In this document: positions 53,545 to 62,397 of the stretch, piece by piece
How the letters are laid out: each line of letters starts with the position of its first letter
How positions within the stretch are numbered: the first letter of the stretch is position 1
Assembly: GCA_900696645.1 (NCBI GenBank)
Contig: CAADGV010000042.1
Span: forward strand, 76,363 to 140,362
Length of the DNA stretch: 64,000 bases
Reading direction: 5' to 3'
Origin: an uncultured Chlorobiota bacterium
GTDB lineage: Bacteria; Bacteroidota; Ignavibacteria; UBA10030; UBA6906
Position numbers and translations under genes: made by a program
The notes under the pieces: model-generated
Databases searched by the model: none
What the model saw: only the letters and a program-made list of their open reading frames with translations
Told to the model about the DNA's origin: nothing

Positions 53545-53659
53545 AGCACCTCCGCACTGTTTCAGTCAGATGAGATGTATCCCCCCATAAATGGCCGTTC
53601 GGTGTATGCAAAGCCGGCCAACCACTTCCGACAAATGGAAGGGCCTCTGGTTACAATGG

Positions 53660-54013
53660 TCAGACTCTGCTGAGAAAATTCTCCAAAACGAAAATCTTTC
53701 GTCGTCGGAAATGCAAAGGGCTTTCTACGAGCGCAATCGCCTTCAAGTTCTCGAAACCCGACACGAACCACGGATCGTTGCATGCAGGAACATCCCAGAG
53801 CCATGGGGGGATCGGCAAGCTCAGTTCAGAACACAATTGCGATGCGGTAGAAGCAAGCAGCGCGTCCCATCGTTCATGCGTCAGCTCGAAGGGTTCAGAT
53901 ATTGCCTCAACATTCTTGTAGCGCCGGAAGTCATCAACAAAATCCATCAAGTGGATTACCCAGTTTTCCGGATCGCGGATGATGGCCTCCTTGGTTTCTC
54001 GCAGCGTGTTCAT
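53660..54013 (-). CDS. Partner protein of DUF6036 nucleotidyltransferase
   Basis: A 117-residue protein ending in HFRRRKIFVLENFLSRV. A nearly identical ending follows DUF6036 genes in other bacteria by my memory, so it is a conserved partner. It is helical, with a Trp/Pro-rich middle (PIPPWLWDVPACNDPWFVSG). The ATG overlaps the stop of the nucleotidyltransferase gene by four bases. In a toxin-antitoxin reading, the nucleotidyltransferase would be the toxin and this the antitoxin, or the reverse. It is not proven. Confidence 0.65.
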   Translation of the reverse strand: MNTLRETKEAIIRDPENWVIHLMDFVDDFRRYKNVEAISEPFELTHERWDALLASTASQLCSELSLPIPPWLWDVPACNDPWFVSGFENLKAIALVESPLHFRRRKIFVLENFLSRV

Positions 54014-54540
54014 GATTCAAAGAGTTCTTCGATAAAGAACTGTGTTGCAGGTTTGATACGCGAATGCGGATAATACTTTTCAACCACTCTGAATACTTCA
54101 CCGGGGGAAGCCAGCTCAAGCTTCTTGATGAGAAAACGGACATCTACCTTGTCGGTGGCGTCAACGCGAGCAGCAAGAGCTTTCATCGCGAGCAGGTAAT
54201 CCGCAGTTGGGACAAAGACCTTTAAGCAAGGGAGATCAAGCAGGAGGTGCTGCTCGTGAGGAACAAGAAAGCCTTTCACGGCATCATTGATCCAATCGTG
54301 CGGAAGCCCGTTTTTTGCCGCAACACGGGCAATCGCTTCTCGTACTTCTCGCGTTGGCTGGAACACGGCGTCAACATCCTTGGTGGCAGGTCGGGCATCA
54401 AACGCAAGACACATAACTGCGCCACCGTAGAGGCACACTTCTCCCTTGACGCTGATTGAGCATAACTCGTCGTTCAGCAAGCGAAGATATTGTTCGATGT
54501 CGCTCTTTTTCACCTTCGCTCCATCATTCCTCTTCCTCAT
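54010..54540 (-). CDS. DUF6036 family nucleotidyltransferase (AbiEii-like)
   Basis: A 176-residue enzyme of the nucleotidyltransferase superfamily. The signature GG (39-40, LYGGAVM) is followed by the paired aspartates in KDVDAVF (Asp55 and Asp57), as in AbiEii and MenT toxins that transfer nucleotides to tRNA or other targets. A helical C-terminal region follows (DVRFLIKKLELASPGEVFRV). Overlaps the partner gene by four bases and the upstream hypothetical gene by 17. Function as a toxin is inferred from family and layout. Confidence 0.78.
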   Translation of the reverse strand: MRKRNDGAKVKKSDIEQYLRLLNDELCSISVKGEVCLYGGAVMCLAFDARPATKDVDAVFQPTREVREAIARVAAKNGLPHDWINDAVKGFLVPHEQHLLLDLPCLKVFVPTADYLLAMKALAARVDATDKVDVRFLIKKLELASPGEVFRVVEKYYPHSRIKPATQFFIEELFES

Positions 54541-54814
54541 CCATCCACGGCATTTCAGGCAGCAGGTTCAGGCGCTCCACAAATCGTGCGTGGTTAAAAT
54601 GTTCCTCGCGCTTCATAATGTCGAACGTTTCTGAGGCGATAACGAGAGCGAGCAAGCGGCGCACTTCGTGCTCGGCAATACCCATCATCACCAAACGTTG
54701 GAATGTCTCCTTTGTCTCCTTCGGGTTGCTATCCCGCAATTGGTTGTCAAGTATCTCCATGAATATCGCTTTCAACCGCGGGTTGGGTCGTTTGTCATCG
54801 AATTCGTCTGTCAT
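54524..54814 (-). CDS. Conserved hypothetical protein (96 residues)
   Basis: A small acidic, helical protein with conserved-looking blocks (LKAIFMEILDNQLRDSNPKE, then FQRLVMMGIAEHEVRRLLAL and FNHARFVERLNLLPEMPW). I have seen this pattern often in proteobacterial genomes, but no function is known to me. It overlaps the nucleotidyltransferase start by 17 bases on the same strand, so it may be part of the same unit or simply be adjacent. Confidence 0.72.
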   Translation of the reverse strand: MTDEFDDKRPNPRLKAIFMEILDNQLRDSNPKETKETFQRLVMMGIAEHEVRRLLALVIASETFDIMKREEHFNHARFVERLNLLPEMPWMDEEEE

Positions 54815-54872
54815 TTGAGCACTTTTCTTTATTCAAGAATCCATTGCCGCCAGTCCAAACTCTCTACCAACT

Positions 54873-56864
54873 CTACAAACTCTCGAGCAGCAATTCCGCC
54901 ACGTCCTTCACCTGAACCTTTTCTGCGGCGTCTTTGGCTTTCACGCCGTCCGTCATCATCGTCATGCAGAAAGGGCAGCCGGTGCCAATCATATCGGCTC
55001 CTGTTCCGAGTGCCTCTTCCGTCCGTTCGATGTTGACACGCTTCCCTTCGCGTTCTTCCATCCACATCTGGCCGCCGCCTGCACCGCAGCAGAAACTTCT
55101 GTCTCTCGTCCGCTGCATTTCTATCCGCTTACCGGCCACTGCGTCAACGATGTCACGCGGCGCATCGTATTCATCGTTGTAACGGCCAAGATAGCACGGA
55201 TCGTGGAACGTGATCGTGTTCTTCTTCGCCGGCGCAAGATTGAGCTTTCTCTTCTCGATCAAATCCATCAAGAATGTGGTGTGATGAACAACATCATAAT
55301 TGCCGCCGAACTGCTTGTACTCTTTGCCGAGTGATTGCAGACAGTGGGGACACGTCGTGACAATCTTCTTCACATTGTAATTGTTCAGCGTTGCGATGTT
55401 TTCCTGCATCAGCGTTTGAGCAAGATACTCGTTGCCCATCCGGCGCGCGGCGTCGCCGTTGCATTTCTCCTCCGTGCCGAGAATGGCGAATTTCACTCCC
55501 GCTATCTTCATCAACTGTGCGAAACTCTGCGACACTTTCTTGTACCGCGCATCGTACGAACCGGCACAGCCAACCCAGAACAATATCTCTGCATTCTGTG
55601 TGTTGGACATCAGCGGAATGTCCAACCCTTCCGCCCAATCGGCACGTGTCGAGTGTCCGAACGCCCACGGCGTGTAGTTGCGTTCGAGGTTGTTGAACGT
55701 TGTCGTGAGCTCGGCAGGGAAACGCGACTCGTTGAGCACGAGGCCCCGTCGCAAATCCATAATCGTATCAACATGCTCGATCATGACCGGACATTCCTGC
55801 ACGCATGCCATACATGTTGTGCAAGCAAACAACTCCTGCTCGGTAATGAAATTGTCAAGAAGTTGATGGGAGAGGATATCCTGATTGGCCGCTTCTCCAT
55901 TTCCATTCTTCGCGGCAATCATTGCGGGAGCTTTCTCTAACGTTCTCGCCCGCACATCAACAATTATCTTCTTCGGATTCAACAGCTTGCCGGTAGTATT
56001 CGCAGGGCAAACCGATGTACATCGCCCGCACTCGGTACATGTGTAGCCGTTAAGTAGTTGCTTCCACGTCAAGTCGTCAATGTCCGTTGCGCCGTATTTG
56101 GTGAGTGTTTCATCGGCAAGATTAATCGGCTTGAGGGCACCTTTCGGATCAATGCCGAGGTTGGAGAAGTAAACATTAAATGTTGATGCAATGACGTGAA
56201 GATGCTTTGAATAAGGGAGATAGTTGAGAAAGCCAAGCACGGCGAGCATGTGCCCCCAGAAAAACACATAGTACCAGGTTGCCGCAGAGTTTTCAGAGAA
56301 GAGACTTGTAAGCTGTGTGGAAATGAATCGTGCTTCGTTCGGAATGTCCGGATGAAGAAACGGCCGGGTAGCGTTTTGCCCGAACATCGTAATCATCACC
56401 ATTAAAATCATCGCCAGCACGAAGATCGCATCCCATTTCGAATGTCCCGAAACCTCCAGACGCTTCGGCGGCGCGAAGAGTCTGCGCGCAAGAGAGATAA
56501 GAACAGCAACAACAACAAACGCCCCGAACAAATCCTGAAACCATGTGAGCGGAGGATACAGCGGGCCAAGAAACGCGAGCGAACCGCCGGGTATGAGCCC
56601 TTCGATAATTGATTCGATGACGGCGCTGAGGAGAACCACAAATCCCCAGAATATCAACGCGTGCAGCAATCCGGCAAACGGTTCGCGCAACAGTTTGGTT
56701 TGCCCGAGGGCAATCTTCAACACGTTGGTGATGCGCGTTCCAATGTTGTCAAATCGGTTCTCAGGTTTTCCGAGCTGCAGGTAGCTGATGAGACGCTTGA
56801 CGTTGTAGGCAAAAAAGCCGAGCGCAGCGGAAAGGACGAGGGCAAATAGTATTGAATGAATCAT
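54873..56864 (-). CDS. Membrane-bound Fe-S oxidoreductase (heterodisulfide reductase-like)
   Basis: Electron-transfer protein of 663 residues. The N-terminal half has about six helices and resembles a NarI-type cytochrome b subunit (conserved His possible heme ligands in LLHALIFWGFVVLL and FFWGHMLAVLGFLNY). Two 4Fe-4S motifs follow (CTECGRCTSVCP, CTTCMACVQECP), then two CCG domains (CPHCLQSLGKEY ... CCGAGGGQMWMEE). Layout matches the HdrDE-like or glycolate-oxidase-like fusion proteins of anaerobes and Bacteroidota. Electron partner is not identified. The start follows AGGAA by six bases; an upstream ATG would add 28 doubtful residues. Confidence 0.88.
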   Translation of the reverse strand: MIHSILFALVLSAALGFFAYNVKRLISYLQLGKPENRFDNIGTRITNVLKIALGQTKLLREPFAGLLHALIFWGFVVLLSAVIESIIEGLIPGGSLAFLGPLYPPLTWFQDLFGAFVVVAVLISLARRLFAPPKRLEVSGHSKWDAIFVLAMILMVMITMFGQNATRPFLHPDIPNEARFISTQLTSLFSENSAATWYYVFFWGHMLAVLGFLNYLPYSKHLHVIASTFNVYFSNLGIDPKGALKPINLADETLTKYGATDIDDLTWKQLLNGYTCTECGRCTSVCPANTTGKLLNPKKIIVDVRARTLEKAPAMIAAKNGNGEAANQDILSHQLLDNFITEQELFACTTCMACVQECPVMIEHVDTIMDLRRGLVLNESRFPAELTTTFNNLERNYTPWAFGHSTRADWAEGLDIPLMSNTQNAEILFWVGCAGSYDARYKKVSQSFAQLMKIAGVKFAILGTEEKCNGDAARRMGNEYLAQTLMQENIATLNNYNVKKIVTTCPHCLQSLGKEYKQFGGNYDVVHHTTFLMDLIEKRKLNLAPAKKNTITFHDPCYLGRYNDEYDAPRDIVDAVAGKRIEMQRTRDRSFCCGAGGGQMWMEEREGKRVNIERTEEALGTGADMIGTGCPFCMTMMTDGVKAKDAAEKVQVKDVAELLLESL

Positions 56865-56972
56865 CGGGATTTCCTGATTCTGAGGTGATAGTGGCGAGAC
56901 GTGGTATGAATATAAAATGAACGCTCGAAAAGCACAAGGAAGGCTCAAACCCGTGATGCGAAATCCTTTCCC

Positions 56973-57920
56973 TCAGGGAATGATCATCTCTCCGTCAAGC
57001 GTGGTGATCGCCCTTCCCCCTACCTGTACCGAGCTGACGGCTTTGTTGCGAATCGTCAGTTGAATCGTGACACGCCCCTTGCGCCCGATGACGTCGCCTT
57101 GCTCGCCGATAATCGTAATGCTATTGCCGTTCAATTTGTCATCGAGCAATCCCTGTTCGTACAAATAGGCGCCGAGCGGACCGTTTGCCGATCCGGTAAC
57201 AGGATCTTCATTGATGCCGACAGTCGGTGCAAAGAAGCGCGAGTGAACGGTTGACTTTCGTTCGATGGTTTCGGTTGTGAAGACGCACACTCCGAGCAGC
57301 TTCCGGTTGGTGAGAAATTGTGCAAGCGCAAAGAAGTTGGGTTTGATGGCAAAGATTGTATGCAGTCTGCGTACAGGCACGAACAGATAGTTCGTCATGA
57401 CGATTTGCATGCGGGGATCGAACTCTTCAAGCGTGATATTCAGTATGCGCATCAGATCGAGCTTGAACTGTCCCGCGCGAAGGAATTCAGGGGTCGGAAG
57501 GCCGAAGAAGATTTCCGAATGCGATGCGGTTTTCTCGACCCGAACGGGAAGAATTCCCGATTTCGTTTCGAGATTGAATGCATATGATCCTTGATCGGCC
57601 ATATGATGCACACCCTCTTCCGCCATCACATGAAAACTTGCAATCGTTGCATGTCCGCACAGCGGCACTTCGGTTTCGGCGGAGAACCACCTGATCCGCA
57701 AGTCGGCACCGGGAATCGTTGCGGGCAGGATGAACGCCGTTTCCGGTACTGCCATTTCGCGGGCAATAGCTTGCATTTGCTCGTCGCTCAAGCCCTGCGC
57801 ATTCAACACAACGCCGGCCGGGTTTCCCATCAGCGGTGTGTCGGTAAACGCGTCAACCTGCTTGATGTTGATGCGCTTGAATTCCTTGGCAGAAGGGGAG
57901 GTGGTAGGAAATTTTGCCAT
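56973..57920 (-). CDS. PhzF family isomerase/phenazine-biosynthesis-like protein
   Basis: A 315-residue cytoplasmic protein of the PhzF fold. Marks are QVDAFTDTPLMGNPAGVVLN, PETAFILPA, IRWFSAETEVPLCGHATIAS and VTGSANGPLGAYL. The catalytic Glu (VPETAF) is present. Most family members outside phenazine clusters have no known substrate. It stands alone between the Fe-S gene and a hypothetical gene. No phenazine genes are seen in the window. Confidence 0.9.
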   Translation of the reverse strand: MAKFPTTSPSAKEFKRINIKQVDAFTDTPLMGNPAGVVLNAQGLSDEQMQAIAREMAVPETAFILPATIPGADLRIRWFSAETEVPLCGHATIASFHVMAEEGVHHMADQGSYAFNLETKSGILPVRVEKTASHSEIFFGLPTPEFLRAGQFKLDLMRILNITLEEFDPRMQIVMTNYLFVPVRRLHTIFAIKPNFFALAQFLTNRKLLGVCVFTTETIERKSTVHSRFFAPTVGINEDPVTGSANGPLGAYLYEQGLLDDKLNGNSITIIGEQGDVIGRKGRVTIQLTIRNKAVSSVQVGGRAITTLDGEMIIP

Positions 57921-57941
57921 ACGTTCAGCGTTCCCGATGTT

Positions 57942-58805
57942 TCAACCCGGATGCAAACCGTTCAAATCCAATGCCGTCAACGTTGTGCGCTCGCTGACGT
58001 ACACCAGCATATTGTCGTAGACGAGAAACGAATCCGATACTATCGAAGTAGAGCCTGAAGCCAGGCTCCCTTCGTACAAAAGAGTTGCGGTTGACTTGTC
58101 TGCTATTTTCATTTTGCTGTCAACAAGGAGTGATTCGTTCGCGTTCGCAGGATTCCGCTCATGGTAGCTGAAGATCACGGCAGAGCCATGTTCCATGTAT
58201 TCAATGTTTCCGACAAGTCTCCCCTCATCACAGTGACGACGAATTACATCCGCCGATTCCCTCGCTTCTTCAAAGTTAGCGAGCGTCACGGGCATTCTCC
58301 CGACACGTTGTGATGGTGAAATGCGACGCAATTGCAACGCCTCCGATTCGGAGATTGTGCTTTCAACAGAACCGTCCGTCACATTCACAACGTGGAAGGT
58401 CGGGCCAAGAACCGTCGAGCGTGACGCTACTAAGGAATCTCCGGCTATACACTCAAATCTCAGGTCATCGTCCGACCACAGGATATTGCCTTGATGTGCA
58501 TCAACAGCGATGATGCTCTTGTGCTCGGGCATGCTCGGCGTGGCGTATTTGTGCAAAAGCACAGTTTCGCCGGATACGCCTTCTATTCCGATCCACCATT
58601 GCTCGCCGAAGTTTTTCCCCCTCCACAGAGGTTTTCCATCCGGTGAATCAAGGGCAAAGAACCTGACGGTTTTCTTCTCCGGATTTCTTGCCTCGCCGAA
58701 AATCCGGCCTGAATCCGTCAGAACAACGCGCCAAATAATGCCTTCCGGCGAAAATCGCCACGCGGGTTGCAGCTTTGCGCGTTTGTGGACAAGAGAAAGC
58801 AACAT
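57942..58805 (-). CDS. DUF4905-like beta-propeller protein
   Basis: A 287-residue protein (from MLLSLVHKRAKLQPAW) made of beta repeats. Features such as WRVVLTDSGRIFGEARNPEK, VRFFALDSPDGKPLW, WWIGIEG, LHKYATPSMPEHKSIIAVD and GNILWSDDDLRFECIAGDSL agree with DUF4905 proteins of Bacteroidota. No signal peptide is visible. Function unknown. An earlier start adds 20 residues that overlap the rdgB stop and look unlikely. Downstream of rdgB, same strand. Confidence 0.7.
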   Translation of the reverse strand: MLLSLVHKRAKLQPAWRFSPEGIIWRVVLTDSGRIFGEARNPEKKTVRFFALDSPDGKPLWRGKNFGEQWWIGIEGVSGETVLLHKYATPSMPEHKSIIAVDAHQGNILWSDDDLRFECIAGDSLVASRSTVLGPTFHVVNVTDGSVESTISESEALQLRRISPSQRVGRMPVTLANFEEARESADVIRRHCDEGRLVGNIEYMEHGSAVIFSYHERNPANANESLLVDSKMKIADKSTATLLYEGSLASGSTSIVSDSFLVYDNMLVYVSERTTLTALDLNGLHPG

Positions 58806-58861
58806 ACTGATGGACGGTGCCGTGAAGTGATGTACCAAGATAATACACAAACGGGCGAACT

Positions 58862-59461
58862 TCAAGGGTTGAAATAGCTCAACAACACACCCTTGATTCC
58901 GTGCAATGCCTTTGCCCGATGACTCAGGGTGTTCTTCACGTCCATGCTCATTTCCGCGAATGTTTGCCTGTGGCCGGATGGGAGAAACACAGGGTCGTAT
59001 CCGAATCCGCCGGTGCCGCGCGGATGGTCGATGATTTCGCCGTTGCAGACTCCCTCAACCACCCGTTCAAATCCTTCCGGCGTAACGAATGCAAGCACGC
59101 TTCGAAACTGTGCCCCGCGTGAATGCGCAGGCATGCCATTCATCTTGAGCAGCAACTTCTTCACATTATCCGCGTATGTTGCATTCGGGCCGGCATAACG
59201 GGCGGAGTATACTCCGGGTTCTCCGTTTAAGCTGAAGACTTCCAGTCCGGTATCGTCGGCGAGTGAGGGGAGTGAGGTCAGTTGCAACACGTGCCGCGCT
59301 TTTTTCAGGGCGTTGCCTTGCAGCGTATCGTGGTCTTCCTCAATGTCGCCGACCTGAGGAAAACTGTCGAGCGTAAGAATCTCAATATCGGTTCCGTCCA
59401 ACAGTAGCTGAAGTTCTTCCGCCTTGTGTTTGTTGTGTGTAGCAAGAACGAGTCGTTTCAT
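58862..59461 (-). CDS. rdgB: XTP/dITP diphosphatase (RdgB/HAM1)
   Basis: Cleans the nucleotide pool of deaminated purines (dITP, XTP). 199 residues with LATHNKHKAEELQLLL (N-terminal substrate loop), LADDTGLEVFSLNGEPGVYS, GTGGFGYDPVFLPSGH and MSMDVKNTLSHRAKAL. Full length; no odd feature. It sits directly after the amidohydrolase gene (six bases between stop and start), so the two may be transcribed together. Complements the MutT-type pool cleaning enzyme near 13.6 kb. Confidence 0.96.
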   Translation of the reverse strand: MKRLVLATHNKHKAEELQLLLDGTDIEILTLDSFPQVGDIEEDHDTLQGNALKKARHVLQLTSLPSLADDTGLEVFSLNGEPGVYSARYAGPNATYADNVKKLLLKMNGMPAHSRGAQFRSVLAFVTPEGFERVVEGVCNGEIIDHPRGTGGFGYDPVFLPSGHRQTFAEMSMDVKNTLSHRAKALHGIKGVLLSYFNP

Positions 59462-59467
59462 GATCCT

Positions 59468-60817
59468 TCACGCGTGAACGCGTTGTAACAGAAGCCGAAG
59501 TTCTTCCCGTGCATCATGCAACGCCTTCGGCTCATCCATCATCATATACTGACCGCTCCGATAGAGCCAACGTCCGTCAACCATGACGGATTCGACATTC
59601 TCCGACGAGCATGAATAGACGATGGAAGAATACAGATCGTCGTCATTCTGAGGTTCGTATGGATTCCACGATTTATTGAGGTTGAGAAGAACAACATCGG
59701 CCCTCTTTCCCGCCTCAAGGCTCCCCACGTCGTTGAATATGTTAAGAGTTGTTGCACCGCCAATCGTGGCCATCTCAAAAACAGATCTCGCGTTCATCGC
59801 GGTCGGACCGTGCAAAGGCTTTTGCATAAGAGCCGCAAGCCGCATCTCTTCGAACATATTCAGAGTATTGTTACATGGGGCGCCATCGGCGCCGAGCGAT
59901 ACCGTGATTCCCGTTGTCTGCATCAGCGGAATCCGGGCAACGCCCGACCCGAGTTTGAGATTCGATGATGGACAATGCAGCACCTTCGCATTTCTTTCCT
60001 TCATCAGATCGAATTCACGGTCGTTCAGCCAGATGCAGTGGGCAAGGCATGTATTTGCGTGCAGGATGTTCAACTCGTCAAAGAATTCCACATTGTCCAT
60101 CTTGCAGCGTTCACGAACTGCTTCGAGTTCGTGCCGGTTTTCGGCAGCATGCGTGTGAAATAGCATGCCCGGAAAGTCTTTCGTCATTGCATACGCTTCA
60201 GCAAGAAGTTCATCCGAACACGATAAAACGAAACGCGGCGCAACGGCATACCGCACTCTCCCATCTGCAAGTCCGTGAGTGTACCTTGCAAGATTCAGTG
60301 TTGATGCAACCGAATCCTTTGTTGATTCCCTCAACGGCGGATACAGCGTGTTCATATCCATCATCGCCTTTCCGACGAATGCGCGGAGGCCGGTTTCCGT
60401 CACAGCACGGATTACTTCCTCTTCGTGATGGACGCTTCCCATGTCCATAATGGTTGTTGTGCCCGAACGCAGCAGTTCTGCTATACCCGCCATGGCCGAC
60501 GCGTACATCGACTTTGCATTGTGCGCATATTCGTACGGCATGATGCGCAGCTTCAGCCAGTCGAGCAGCTCGAGATCGTCGGCAAGCCCGCGAAAAAGCG
60601 TCTGACAAAGATGAATATGTGTTTGAATGAAACCGGGGATGGCGACAAGCGAACGGGCATCGATAACATCTCCCTCGAACGAGCCGAGTTGTGCCGTTTC
60701 CGCCTGCGTCAGTACACGCTCGATTGTGTTGCCGCTGACAATCAGGGATCCGTCAGCGAAAATCCTCCGGCGGGAATCCATCGTGATAACGCGGGAACAC
60801 TTGATGAGGGTTTTCAT
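59468..60817 (-). CDS. Amidohydrolase family deaminase (MTA/SAH deaminase-like)
   Basis: Cytoplasmic metal-dependent deaminase of 449 residues. Metal and catalytic motifs: TQTHIHLCQTLFRG-like block (first His pair), HTHAAENRHELEAV, NTCLAHCIWL, and GADGAPCNNTLNMF with the final Asp. The group includes 5-methylthioadenosine/S-adenosylhomocysteine deaminase and 5'-deoxyadenosine deaminase; chlorohydrolases such as TrzN are close too. The purine-salvage neighbourhood (rdgB) weakly favours a nucleoside substrate. No signal peptide. Confidence 0.88.
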   Translation of the reverse strand: MKTLIKCSRVITMDSRRRIFADGSLIVSGNTIERVLTQAETAQLGSFEGDVIDARSLVAIPGFIQTHIHLCQTLFRGLADDLELLDWLKLRIMPYEYAHNAKSMYASAMAGIAELLRSGTTTIMDMGSVHHEEEVIRAVTETGLRAFVGKAMMDMNTLYPPLRESTKDSVASTLNLARYTHGLADGRVRYAVAPRFVLSCSDELLAEAYAMTKDFPGMLFHTHAAENRHELEAVRERCKMDNVEFFDELNILHANTCLAHCIWLNDREFDLMKERNAKVLHCPSSNLKLGSGVARIPLMQTTGITVSLGADGAPCNNTLNMFEEMRLAALMQKPLHGPTAMNARSVFEMATIGGATTLNIFNDVGSLEAGKRADVVLLNLNKSWNPYEPQNDDDLYSSIVYSCSSENVESVMVDGRWLYRSGQYMMMDEPKALHDAREELRLLLQRVHA

Positions 60818-60865
60818 TAATGTCTGATTAGAATAACTTTTCGGAAGGTCTGAAACGTGTCCCCG

Positions 60866-62236
60866 TCAAGAGATGACATGACGCAGAGCTTCATCAACCG
60901 TATCCACTTCGATCAGCTTCACTTCTCCGTTCGTGCCTGAACCTTTGAGATTGTTCTTTGGGATCAGGATCCGTTTGAAACCCAGCTTCTTCGCTTCGGC
61001 AATCCGCTTTTCGATCTGACTGATGGTACGAATTTCTCCCCCCAATCCTATTTCACCGATGGCAACTGTTTGCGGCTCGACCGGAATATCCCGCAGGCTC
61101 GATACAATCGAAAGCGCCATGCCGAGATCAATGGCCGGCTCGACGGCTCTTATGCCTCCGGCGACGTTTACGAACACATCGTAGTGCCCGACGTGAAGCC
61201 CGACCCTCTTTTCGAGCACGGCAAGAAGCATCTGCAAACGCTTCGAATCAAATCCGGTTGCGCTGCGCTGCGGAACGCCGTAGCTTGTCGGGGCAACCAG
61301 CGCCTGCACCTCAAGCAACAACGGACGCGTTCCCTCCATGCTTGCCACTACCGCCGAACCCGATGTGCCGGATTTCCGTTGCGAGAGGAATACCTCGGAG
61401 GGATTCGTTACTTCCCTGAGCCCGTTGTTGTGCATTTCGAAGATGCCGATTTCATTCGTCGAGCCGAACCGGTTCTTGATTGCGCGCAGAATGCGGTACG
61501 CGTAGTGCTGCTCGCCTTCAAATTGCAGCACCGTATCGACCATATGCTCGACGACTTTCGGGCCGGCAATCAGGCCGTCTTTCGTCACATGCCCGACGAG
61601 AAACACGGGAGTCCCTTTCGACTTTGCGTATCGCATGAAGAGAGCCGTTGCTTCGCGTACCTGGCTTACCGTTCCGGGCGCGCTTTCAAGTTCGGGACGG
61701 TACATCGTCTGAATGGAATCTACAATAATCAAGTCGGGTTGCGCCTTCTCAAGAAGGGCATCAATAACATGCAGACTCGTCTCGGCCAGCAACAACAGGT
61801 TGTTCGACGGCTTCTTCTCCAAGCGTTCCGACCGGAGTTTGATTTGATTGACGGACTCTTCACCGGTAATGTACAGAACAACAGTATCCGTTAAGGCAGC
61901 AGCCATCTGCATCATCAACGTTGACTTCCCGATGCCGGGGTCGCCGCCAATCAATACAACGGAACCCGCAACAATGCCTCCTCCGAGAACCCGGTCAAAC
62001 TCCGGGATGCGCGTTGAAGTTCGCGGTTCATCCGCGACCTTTACATCAACAAGCGGGACGGGGGCTGACACATTTTTGATGATGGAAGATTGCTTCGATT
62101 TTGAAGGCTTGCTGCGGTCGGTAATCTCTTCGACAAATGTATTCCACTCATCGCAGTTCGGACATTTGCCGATCCAACGGGGGGATTCATACGCACACGA
62201 TTGACAAACGTATTTGGTCTGGACTCTGCTCATCAC
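60866..62236 (-). CDS. radA: DNA repair protein RadA/Sms
   Basis: RecA-like helicase that promotes branch migration. 456 residues; zinc finger CQSCAYESPRWIGKCPNCDE (10-29), Walker A GGDPGIGKST (near 100), KNRFGSTNEIGIFEM (RadA motif), Lon-like C-terminal domain (about 290-450; PVEPQTVAIGEIGLGGEIRT). The N-terminus may start at the second Met (MSRVQTKY). Full length. It faces the divergent type IX-secreted gene; the promoter region of both lies in the 160 bp between them. Confidence 0.96.
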   Translation of the reverse strand: MMSRVQTKYVCQSCAYESPRWIGKCPNCDEWNTFVEEITDRSKPSKSKQSSIIKNVSAPVPLVDVKVADEPRTSTRIPEFDRVLGGGIVAGSVVLIGGDPGIGKSTLMMQMAAALTDTVVLYITGEESVNQIKLRSERLEKKPSNNLLLLAETSLHVIDALLEKAQPDLIIVDSIQTMYRPELESAPGTVSQVREATALFMRYAKSKGTPVFLVGHVTKDGLIAGPKVVEHMVDTVLQFEGEQHYAYRILRAIKNRFGSTNEIGIFEMHNNGLREVTNPSEVFLSQRKSGTSGSAVVASMEGTRPLLLEVQALVAPTSYGVPQRSATGFDSKRLQMLLAVLEKRVGLHVGHYDVFVNVAGGIRAVEPAIDLGMALSIVSSLRDIPVEPQTVAIGEIGLGGEIRTISQIEKRIAEAKKLGFKRILIPKNNLKGSGTNGEVKLIEVDTVDEALRHVIS

Positions 62237-62397
62237 GGTAGAGGGGAATTCGACAATAATGCAATATAGGCAGGCACTGCCTGAGATTCAACGTTCGACG
62301 GCATCACTTGGAGTGACGAACATTGACAATGTAGCTAATCATGCCTAAGTTAAAAGCACAATTCCTTTCATCCAATCACCAATCCCAAGGGACTATC

